64,000 nucleotides of DNA from Tannerellaceae bacterium (lineage in GTDB: Bacteria; Bacteroidota; Bacteroidia; Bacteroidales; Tannerellaceae): positions 1 through 64,000 of the forward strand of contig JAITRW010000040.1 in NCBI GenBank assembly GCA_031288175.1. The letters are read 5' to 3'. The notes below the pieces were generated by a model. That model ran no database searches and was not told the origin of the DNA. It worked only from the letters and a program-made list of their open reading frames with translations. Positions 38,873 through 47,800 of the stretch are shown here, in pieces (within the stretch, counting starts at the first letter, position 1; each line of letters begins with the position of its first letter). The position numbers and the translations under genes were made by a program.

Positions 38873-40294
38873 ATGGAAAGAGTACGGATGAAGATGTGCA
38901 AAGTGATGGCTGCGACGCCGGATCTGCGACTGGCAGATCCGGTCGACTGGACTATCAGGGAAGGAGAACAATGGGCTATCGTCGGAGCAAACGGTGCGGG
39001 AAAAACTTTGCTGGCCGAAATGTTGCAAGGACGGATACGGCTCCTGTACGGGGAGATCGTCTGGGAACAATCGGTCACAGGGACAGTACGCTGTATCTCT
39101 TTCAAAGACATCTACTCATTAACCGACTGCCGTAACGCCTTTTACCAGCAACGATGGCATACTTCCGAAACAGATGACATGCCGACGGCGGAAGGAATGC
39201 TTCCGGAAAACGGTGAACTGACTTCTTCCGACCGAGAATTGTTGCACCGCTTAGGAGTACAGCCGTTACTCTCTAAAAAGATCGCCTGCCTTTCGGGAGG
39301 AGAGCTACGGCGTTTCCTAATCGTCAGGGCGTTGTTAGACCATCCTAAATTGTTGGTGCTGGATAATCCATTCATTGGACTTGATGCGGAAGGACGTGCG
39401 ACCCTATTTGAGTTACTTCAGGAAATGACGGCCGTATACGGGTTACAGACAGTCTTATTACTTCCCTCAATAGAGGAAATACCTGATATGGTGACGCACG
39501 TACTGCCGGTATGCGAACGGCGATGCCTGCCGCCGCTCCTTCGGAAAGTTTTCCTGGAAGACGAAGACTTACACCGGAAGCTATTCCCTGCAAGATCTTC
39601 CTTCCGGATACCCGAAAAACAGTCGGCGGGGACACATGAAATCACACTCCGTATGGAGAAAGTGACGGTGAAGTACGGAAACCGGACTATACTTGACGGC
39701 GTAGACTGGGAAGTACGGAATCGAGAGAAATGGGCTTTACTGGGAGCTAACGGCTCAGGAAAATCTACTTTACTGAGCCTAATCTATGCCGATCATCCGC
39801 AGGCTTACGCAAACCGGCTGTACCTTTTCGACCGCCGTCGGGGAAGTGGGGAAAGCATCTGGGAAATCAAGGAACGCATCGGGTTTGTATCTCCTGAAAT
39901 TCACCTTTATTATAATGAGAACGTGCCGGGATGGAAGATCGTAGGGTCAGGTTATTTCGATTCTATCGGTCTCTTCCGGAAATGTAACAGCCAACAGGAG
40001 GCCGGAGCGAAAGAATGGATGGAAACATTCGGCATCGGCGATCTCAAGGAACGGCTATTCTTGACCCTTTCCTCGGGTGAACAACGGATGCTCTTGATAG
40101 CACGTGCTTTCGTGAAAGATCCGGACCTGTTGATTCTTGATGAGCCGTTGCATGGGCTGGATACGGGGAACAAGCACAGGGTGACGGACATCATCGAAGA
40201 CTTCTGCCGCCGGAATGGGAAGACTTTGATATACGTTACCCATTATCCCGAAGAATTGCCTCCCTGTATTCACAAAAGCCTCCGCCTCGATTAA
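38873..40294 (+). CDS. Tandem ABC ATPase domain protein (ModF-like)
   Basis: Two Walker A motifs (GANGAGKTLL, GANGSGKSTLL) and two signature motifs; no TM segments. Confidence 0.85.
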   Translation: MERVRMKMCKVMAATPDLRLADPVDWTIREGEQWAIVGANGAGKTLLAEMLQGRIRLLYGEIVWEQSVTGTVRCISFKDIYSLTDCRNAFYQQRWHTSETDDMPTAEGMLPENGELTSSDRELLHRLGVQPLLSKKIACLSGGELRRFLIVRALLDHPKLLVLDNPFIGLDAEGRATLFELLQEMTAVYGLQTVLLLPSIEEIPDMVTHVLPVCERRCLPPLLRKVFLEDEDLHRKLFPARSSFRIPEKQSAGTHEITLRMEKVTVKYGNRTILDGVDWEVRNREKWALLGANGSGKSTLLSLIYADHPQAYANRLYLFDRRRGSGESIWEIKERIGFVSPEIHLYYNENVPGWKIVGSGYFDSIGLFRKCNSQQEAGAKEWMETFGIGDLKERLFLTLSSGEQRMLLIARAFVKDPDLLILDEPLHGLDTGNKHRVTDIIEDFCRRNGKTLIYVTHYPEELPPCIHKSLRLD

Positions 40295-40301
40295 CCGGAT
40301 A

Positions 40302-40317
40302 TACCACGTTTGTGGTA
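40302..40317. other. Short hairpin TACCAC-gttt-GTGGTA
   Basis: 6-bp perfect stem just after the ABC gene stop; no T-run follows. Confidence 0.4.
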
Positions 40318-40410
40318 CAATAAAAGACTTTAGTTATTCAAAGGATGGGACATTGTATAGGAAAACGAAAATAATGAAGTTCGTACATTAGTCGTAGGGT
40401 ATACGACATT

Positions 40411-40419
40411 TACCTTTGC
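40411..40419 (+). promoter_or_regulatory. -7 box TACCTTTGC upstream of the acidic ORF/FHA/PP2C cluster
   Basis: Consensus match. Confidence 0.5.
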
Positions 40420-40448
40420 GGAGTACGTAAAGAAAACGGGGATAGGCC

Positions 40449-40712
40449 ATGAGAAGTGATAGTTTTAAGTTTGTAACCGTAACCGATATAGATAACAGCG
40501 TAGATGCCGTCTGTACAGATGCCGTAATGCTGGATGACAGCATGGATGCCGTAATGTTGGACGACCATGATATGAATATGTCGGAAGGAGAGGTTGGCGA
40601 TTTTATCATGCTTGCAGAAGATGCTCCGTTACTCTCGGAAATAGATACGTGGGATGTGTCGCTGGCAGGTTGGGATATGGGAACAGACAATGACGTGTTG
40701 GTGATCGTATGA
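40449..40712 (+). CDS. Small acidic hypothetical protein
   Basis: 87 aa, Asp-rich with DAVMLDD repeats; 4-bp overlap with the FHA gene. Confidence 0.5.
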   Translation: MRSDSFKFVTVTDIDNSVDAVCTDAVMLDDSMDAVMLDDHDMNMSEGEVGDFIMLAEDAPLLSEIDTWDVSLAGWDMGTDNDVLVIV

Positions 40713-41215
40713 TCCCTCTCCGGTGTCCGCACTGTGATGTAGGGTTGAAGGTAGATGAGCGGAAATTACCTGCTGGTATTCGTTCGTTCAAATGTCCGGC
40801 TTGCCGGAAAGAAGTGTCGGTATCTTTGTTGGAAAAACAGGCAGATTCTTCTGACACCGTGTTGGTGCGGAGAACGAAAAGAAAAGGGACAGGAAGCCTC
40901 ACAGTAACGGCCAACGAAGATACCGCCGGACAAGTCCTCTTCCTGAAAGAAGGGAAGAACGTCATAGGAAGAAAGTCGGTAACCTCTCAAGCCACCCTGT
41001 CAATAGTTACGGAAGACTTGTCGATGAGTCGGGAGCATATCATTATTGAGGTAACGAAAGACGAAAAGGGAGGCTACAAACACTACTTATCGGATAATAA
41101 GAGCCGGAATCGAACGTTATATAAAGAAAACTACTTGGACGAAAGGGAAGTGGTCGTTCTGGACGATAACGACAAAATCCTCATCGGGCATACGATACTT
41201 CGTTTCCATGGGTGA
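40709..41215 (+). CDS. Zinc-ribbon + FHA domain protein
   Basis: CPHCDVGLKVDERKLPAGIRSFKCPACRKEVSV; NVIGRKS...DLSMSREHIIIEV...NRTLYKEN. Confidence 0.85.
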   Translation: MIPLRCPHCDVGLKVDERKLPAGIRSFKCPACRKEVSVSLLEKQADSSDTVLVRRTKRKGTGSLTVTANEDTAGQVLFLKEGKNVIGRKSVTSQATLSIVTEDLSMSREHIIIEVTKDEKGGYKHYLSDNKSRNRTLYKENYLDEREVVVLDDNDKILIGHTILRFHG

Positions 41216-41246
41216 GGCAATCCAAGAGGGATGAGGGTATACCGTT

Positions 41247-42059
41247 ATGAGCACAGTGACAACAGTAGCAGATAAACCTTGCGCCATCAGCAACGCGGGT
41301 AGTCGGCTGAGTAATGAAGATGCTATCTATCCGCAACCGGAAACGCTCTCCCACCGTCAACGTTTGTTTATCGTTTGTGACGGCGTAGGGGGTTCCGAAA
41401 AAGGAGAGGTTGCCAGCGCCTTAGCCTGTGAAGCTATACAATCCTATTTCGCCGCCTTCCTTGAAGGAGACCCCACTCCGGAGTTTGTTCAAAAAGCCAT
41501 TCGTTACACAGAGACACGTTTTGACGAGTACATCGCTTGTCATCCCGAAACACAGGGTATGTCTACTACACTGACGTTGCTGTATGTGGGCGATAGGTAC
41601 GTGCTCGTAGCCCATGTGGGCGATAGTCGTATCTATCAGTTCAGGGAAGGATGTATCCAACACCGAACGGAAGACCATTCGTTAGTCAATTCATGGATAA
41701 AGTTGGGGAAGATAAGCTACGACGAAGCCCGTAATCATCCGCAGAGGAATATCATCCTAAAAGCTATCGGAAGCAGTGCCCGTCCGGTAGAAGCCGAAAT
41801 AAACGTTCTCTACGATATACAGGAAGGTGACAGTTTTTTCCTTTGCACAGACGGCGTCCTGGAAGCTGTTACGGATGAATCACTGGCGGAACTATTCGAC
41901 GGTAATCGTCCGGCAGATGTCATCAAGGACAGTCTTGTGGAAGTTTGCAGCCTCCGTTCACGCGATAATTATTCGTTTTATATCGTACCCATCCTTCGTT
42001 TTTCCAGTATGGGAGGAATGAAGCAAAATATTCTCCTTTTTCTCAATGTCCTCCTCTGA
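41247..42059 (+). CDS. PP2C-family Ser/Thr protein phosphatase
   Basis: NAGSRLSNEDAIYP, FIVCDGVGGSEKGEVAS, VLVAHVGDSRIYQFREG, FFLCTDGVLEAV. Confidence 0.93.
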   Translation: MSTVTTVADKPCAISNAGSRLSNEDAIYPQPETLSHRQRLFIVCDGVGGSEKGEVASALACEAIQSYFAAFLEGDPTPEFVQKAIRYTETRFDEYIACHPETQGMSTTLTLLYVGDRYVLVAHVGDSRIYQFREGCIQHRTEDHSLVNSWIKLGKISYDEARNHPQRNIILKAIGSSARPVEAEINVLYDIQEGDSFFLCTDGVLEAVTDESLAELFDGNRPADVIKDSLVEVCSLRSRDNYSFYIVPILRFSSMGGMKQNILLFLNVLL

Positions 42060-42214
42060 AAAACGATAAGGGCAGACCGTCACCGGCCCGCCCTCATCCT
42101 TCTGTCTATGGTAAGATGTATAAAGAGAAAGATCTTTGATCCGGATGCAAAGGTGAGGGTTGTTGCGTCGCTGTACAATACCTGCAATCTGGTATTTTAC
42201 AGGATTTCGGGTAC

Positions 42215-43117
42215 CTATTTCTCGGTATTTTTGGAGAGAAATATGCCCTGGCAGGTATCGCGGACGGTAAGGCGACGGTGGAGGAGAGTGGTGAATTGAT
42301 AGTTCTTCAATCCCCATACGGGAAGGAGAAGCCGGTTGGGAGGGGATTGGGCGACAAACCTATCGAAAGCCACTCCTTGTGGGATACGTTCAAGAAAATC
42401 AATGACGAGATCAACATATTCATCAACCGTAAAGAGATGGAAATCGTCAGGATGGGTAATATATTCGGAAGCCATCGGAGTATGGCGGATCAGTTGAAGT
42501 TGGTGTAATTTGAGTGTCGTCAGCGGAAGAGCAGCAAGATGATCGGCATGGCGAAGAAAGTCGGTGTGAGATTCGCCGGGTAGTCCGAGTATAATGTGTG
42601 CGCCGGTGAGGATGTTTCGGGCGGCAGTACGGCGGATAGCGTCTTGAGCTTCATCCCATGTATGACAACGGTTGATGCGGCGGAGGGTATCGTCGGAGGT
42701 ACTTTCAATGCCGAACTCTACGAGGAGGAAAGTACGGCGGGCTATGTCGGCCAAATAATCAAGGACGTCATCGGGAAGGCAGTCGGGACGCGTCCCGATG
42801 ACCAACCCGACGACACCCGGATACGCCAGCGCCTCTTCGTATTTCGCACGAAGCACCGGTAAGGGCGCATGAGTATTGGTACGGGACTGGAAGTAGACAA
42901 GGTACTTCATATCGAGGTATTTGCGGGAAAAGAAGCTGATACCCTCTTCAATCGTCGTAGTTCCGGGACTGAATGTATCATTCCTGCAATAAGTACAACC
43001 GCCGAAACCCTTTGTTCCGTCACGATTAGGACAGCTGAAACCGGCATCGACGGTTATCTTCTGTACTTTGCAGGGGAAATACTGCCGCAAGAATTCCGGA
43101 AAGGTGAAGTACCTCAC
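42215..43117 (-). CDS. Radical SAM protein (TIGR01212/YhcC-like)
   Basis: KVQKITVDAGFSCPNRDGTKGFGGCTYCRND. Confidence 0.92.
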   Translation of the reverse strand: MRYFTFPEFLRQYFPCKVQKITVDAGFSCPNRDGTKGFGGCTYCRNDTFSPGTTTIEEGISFFSRKYLDMKYLVYFQSRTNTHAPLPVLRAKYEEALAYPGVVGLVIGTRPDCLPDDVLDYLADIARRTFLLVEFGIESTSDDTLRRINRCHTWDEAQDAIRRTAARNILTGAHIILGLPGESHTDFLRHADHLAALPLTTLKLHQLQLIRHTPMASEYITHPDDFHLFTVDEYVDLVIDFLERIPQGVAFDRFVAQSPPNRLLLPVWGLKNYQFTTLLHRRLTVRDTCQGIFLSKNTEK

Positions 43118-44235
43118 AAGACGTTGCGGAACCGACGGACGAATTCCTCAGCTTCTTTCAAGGTCAGACAGAGAGGTGGGAGAAGGCGGATGATATGCGT
43201 TCCCGACACGCCGGTAAAAACGTGCTGATCGAAAAGAAGTCGTTGCCGAATCTCTTTAACGGGTTCTTCCATTTCGACACCGATCATCAAACCTCGTCCA
43301 CGCACTTCTTTAATGTGGGGCAATCTACTTAATTCCTGCATCAAGTAATCACCTACGAGATTTACGTTTATTAAAAGTTGTTCTTGCTCAATCACATCAA
43401 GCACGGACGAGGCGGCGGCACAAGCCAAGTGATTACCTCCAAAGGTTGTCCCCAACATGCCGTAAACAGGTTTAAATATCGGACTGATGAGAATGGCAGC
43501 CATGGGAAAACCGTTGGCGATCCCTTTTGCGGCAGTGATGATGTCTGGACGTATACCTGCGTACTGATGTGCAAAGAAGCGGCCGCTACGACCATAACCC
43601 GCCTGTATCTCGTCGAGAATAAGACAGGCGTCGTAACGGGTAGAAAGTTCTCTAAGTTGTTTAAGGAAATCGTCAGTGGCTATCCGTATACCTCCGACAC
43701 CTTGTATGGCTTCGACAATGATGGAGGAAACGTCACCTCGGAGAAGTTCGTTCTCTACAGCCTGAGCATCGTTGAAGGGGAGATGGACGACGGAAAGTCC
43801 TTCGTTAACAGGCGCTACGATAGCTTGATTATCCGTCACCTTGACCGCTGCTGAGGTTCTTCCGTGAAAGCCTTTCCGAAAGGCGATGACACGGCGTTTC
43901 CCATTATGAAAAGAAGCCAGTTTCAGGGCATTCTCATTCGCCTCAGCACCGCTGTTGATGAGAAAGAGGGCATAGTCATCGTACCCCGATATCTTTCCAA
44001 GCTTGGTGGCGAAGTGTTGCTGGAGGCTATTGATCACGGAATTAGAGTAGAAGCCGAGTTTCTGTAACTGTCCGGTAACAGCTTCGATATAATGAGGGTG
44101 ACTGTGACCGATAGAAATAACGGCATGCCCGCCGTAGAAGTCAAGATACTCTTTCCCTTCGCTATCCCATACTTTGGTTCCCTGCCCTTTGACGATCTCA
44201 ATGTCGAAAAGCGGATAAACATCAAATAATTTCAT
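43114..44235 (-). CDS. argD: Acetylornithine/aspartate-family aminotransferase (ArgD-like)
   Basis: YLDFYGGHAVISIGHSHPHY, NSGAEANENALKLA, LILDEIQAGYGRSGRFFAHQ. Confidence 0.88.
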   Translation of the reverse strand: MKLFDVYPLFDIEIVKGQGTKVWDSEGKEYLDFYGGHAVISIGHSHPHYIEAVTGQLQKLGFYSNSVINSLQQHFATKLGKISGYDDYALFLINSGAEANENALKLASFHNGKRRVIAFRKGFHGRTSAAVKVTDNQAIVAPVNEGLSVVHLPFNDAQAVENELLRGDVSSIIVEAIQGVGGIRIATDDFLKQLRELSTRYDACLILDEIQAGYGRSGRFFAHQYAGIRPDIITAAKGIANGFPMAAILISPIFKPVYGMLGTTFGGNHLACAAASSVLDVIEQEQLLINVNLVGDYLMQELSRLPHIKEVRGRGLMIGVEMEEPVKEIRQRLLFDQHVFTGVSGTHIIRLLPPLCLTLKEAEEFVRRFRNVL

Positions 44236-44305
44236 CGCCTATCCTTCATACTATAGTTTCCCGCGAAGGTAGGCTTTTTACCATGTTTATTTTACGGGGA
44301 AATAT

Positions 44306-44314
44306 TATCTTTGC
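44306..44314 (+). promoter_or_regulatory. -7 box TATCTTTGC upstream of the Cus-like operon
   Basis: Consensus match just upstream of the 44321 ORF. Confidence 0.5.
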
Positions 44315-44320
44315 ACCAGT

Positions 44321-44728
44321 GTGATTTATAAGTTCATGAGAAGGGGTATCTCTGTTTTATTATGTGTCTTGTTGTGGTTTGCCTCTGGGCAGACAACGCT
44401 GGCCTTGCATTTCTGCGGCGGAGATCTACACTCAGTGACAATAGCTACCGGCAGTGGAAAGGCTTGTTGTGGGGGAGAGGAATCGGAAGAGAGGCCTTGT
44501 TGTACGGAGGAGTACGTAGAGACCGGTACGGACAGTTTTTATCCGGATCCGGCAACACAGAACGTCATAGGGGACAACGAGGTATTGCCACCGGTAGCCC
44601 TTCTCGCTGGGGAGTATGAGTTCTCTGTAAGAAAAATATCATCACATCTTTACAGCTATTCACCGCCTGACGAAGCTAAACTGTCGGGAGTGGAATGGCT
44701 GATCTACATCTGTATTTTTCGTATTTGA
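44321..44728 (+). CDS. Small Cys/His-containing secreted protein linked to metal efflux (HYC_CC_PP-like)
   Basis: TLALHFCGGDLHSVTI...KACCGG...RPCCTEE; precedes cusA. Confidence 0.6.
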   Translation: MIYKFMRRGISVLLCVLLWFASGQTTLALHFCGGDLHSVTIATGSGKACCGGEESEERPCCTEEYVETGTDSFYPDPATQNVIGDNEVLPPVALLAGEYEFSVRKISSHLYSYSPPDEAKLSGVEWLIYICIFRI

Positions 44729-44852
44729 TTTACACCGACCGGGTTTTGCACGGTTGCATTGAAGCAAGTCGGCGGTTACATCCTTAACCGGATGGGGGAA
44801 AGTTATGCCCGTTCCGGAAGGGAAATAATAATAATCAAAAATATGAATTAAG

Positions 44853-47800
44853 ATGTTAGATAAGATAGTACAGTATTTTTTATACAACAGATTTATGGCT
44901 CTCCTGATGCTGGCGGTCACTATCGGCTGGGGAATCGCCGTAGCACCGTTCGATTGGCAGGGAGGCTGGTGGCCAAGCGATCCGGTAGCGGTAGACGCCA
45001 TACCGGATATTGGTGAGAATCAACAAATAGTGGCTACCGAATGGCAGGGGCGCTCACCGAGGGATGTACAGGAACAAGTAACTTACCCGTTGACGACATC
45101 ACTGCTGGGAATAGCAGGGGTGAAAACTGTCAGGAGCACTTCGATGTTCGGGATGTCATTCATCTACGTGATATTTGACGATGATGTGGAGTTCTACTGG
45201 AGCCGGTCGCGGATATTGGAGAAATTGAATTCGTTACCGGCAGGGACACTTCCCGTTGGGGTACAACCGACACTTGGTCCCGACGCCACATCACTCGGAC
45301 AAGTGTTTTGGTATACTCTCGAAGGACGAGAGCCTGACACGGGGCAACCCACCGGAGGTTGGTCTCCCGAAGAATTACGTAGTGTCCAAGATTTCTACAT
45401 CCGTTACGGCCTGATGGCTACCGAAGGGGTCTCCGAAGTGGCTTCAGTAGGAGGTTTCGTGAAGGAATATCAAGTGGAGGCTGATCCTGACGCAATGCGT
45501 GCCCGTAACGTCACTTTACCGGAACTAATGAAGGCTATACAACAGAGTAATCTAGACGTTGGGGCAGAAACGATCGAATTGAATCGGGTGGAGTATCTGG
45601 TCAGGGGATTGGGTTACATCCAAAGTATAACCGATTTGGAAGAGGCGGCCGTTGCCGTCCGGAACGGCGTTCCTGTCAGGGTATCCGATGTAGCCCGAGT
45701 GACACTGGGGCCAGCGACTCGTCGGGGAGGCCTGGATAAGGAAGGCATTGAGGCTGTCGGTGGTGTAGTCGTTGCCCGTTACGGGGCTAATCCGATGGCT
45801 GTCATCAAGGCTGTTAAAGCGAAAGTTGAAGAACTATCGGTCGGTTTACCACAAAAGACCTTGCCGGACGGTACGGTCTCACAAGTCACTCTCATCCCCT
45901 TCTACGACCGTTCGGGGTTAATCCGCGAAACTATCGGTACGCTCGAAACAGCTCTTCTACACGAGATATTGATCTGTATCCTCGTCGTCATTGTACTGAT
46001 TCTGAACCTTAGGGCATCGCTTGTAATCTCTGCCTTACTACCAGTGGCTGTATTGGCGGCTTTCATCATGATGCGGTATACAGGAGTGGAAGCTAATATC
46101 GTAGCCTTGTCAGGAATCGCTATCGCTATCGGAGTGATGGTGGATGTGGGGGTAGTGATTGTGGAAAGTATCGTACGGCGGTTACAGGAACAAGGCGAAG
46201 ACTTCGTACGGCAGGGAAAAGCCTTTGCCGACCTCATTCGCGAGAGTGTTTGTGAGGTCTCTTCAGCACTGACTACGGGCATGTGCACTACGGTGATCAG
46301 TTTCCTACCTGTCTTTGCCATGCAGGCGCAGGAGGGTAAACTCTTTATTCCCCTGGCATGGACAAAGTCTTTCGCGTTGGTAGCGGCTTTCGTACTGGGT
46401 TTTACCCTCTTGCCTACCCTTGCTTACTACCTTCTCCGATGGCATGTTCCTCATCTACCGAAACATTGTAGGCTCCTATGTACAGCAACGGCGATCGTTA
46501 CCGTCATTTGTCTTCTCACGGCCGACTGGTTACCGATGGGTACGGAAGCAGGGTATCTCCTCAACCTCCTTTTCGTCATCGTCGCCGTCGGAGTAATACT
46601 CGCCTCCCTTTATACCCTCGTTATCTTCTACGAGCCGGTACTCCGCTGGTGCTTAGCTAATCGCTATAAGTTCCTCTTCCTTCCATTGGTTATTCTGGCT
46701 TTCGGAGTATGGATATGGCGGGGAATGGGGAAGGAATTTATGCCTAACCTTGACGAAGGTTCCTTTCTACTCATGCCCACAAGTATGCCGCACACGGGAA
46801 TCACGCAGAACCGTGAACTCATTGCCACCATTGACCAGCGCCTTACTACCATTCCCGAAATAGAATCCGCTGTCGGTAAATGGGGACGTGTCAATTCCGC
46901 CCTTGACCCTGCGCCGACACAAATGTTCGAGCATACTATTAATTATCGCTCTGAATACACCCTTGACGCAAACGGACGCCGACGACGTTTCAAGACTGAT
47001 GGCGACGGCGCTTTTATACTTCGTACCGGTGGCGTTTACGATCCCGACGAAGGATTTCGCCTTATCCCTGCCGACAGTCTCGTCGACGATTTTCGGGGGA
47101 ACTATTTCCGTCAGTGGCGCCCTCATATCCGTTCCACGGACGATATCTGGCAGGAAATCCTCCATGCCACCGACTTACCCGGCCTTACTTCCGCTCCACG
47201 ACTGCAACCTATCGAAGCGCGGCTTGTCATGCTTTCAACAGGGCTACGTGCGCCGATGGGTCTCAAAATCTCCGCACCAACACTTGACGAGATTGAGATC
47301 GCCGGTAATGCCATTGAATCTACCCTCAAAGAAGTTCCTTCCATTCTTCCCGCAAGTGTCTTTTATGACCGTTCACTTGCCGCTCCCTATATTGAACTTC
47401 ACCTTGACCGCCATGCCATGGCGAGATATGGTGTTACTGTGTCCGGACTTCAGGAAATCATTCAGTCAGTCATCGGTGGGATGCCACTTACCATCACTGT
47501 GGAAGGACGTGAACGTTACCCTGTTCGTCTCCGTTATCCACGCGAACTCCGTGACAGTCCCGAAGCACTCGCCGACATCCTCATACCTACTGCAAACGAC
47601 GTACCCATACCCTTGGGAGAACTTGCCGGGATCACTTATGCCAAAGGTCCGCAGATGATACAAAGCGAAAATACCTTCCTGACAGGATATATCCTCTTTG
47701 ACAAGCAACCCGGCATTGCCGAAGTAGATGTGGTCAATCAGGTTGCCGCATATCTCCGAACAAAGATAACTGATGGGAGTCTCGTCCTTCCTCCAGGAAC

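Noticed and set aside
46888-47658. 256-aa + strand ORF inside the CusA-like gene
   Set aside because: Alternate frame of a strongly supported CDS
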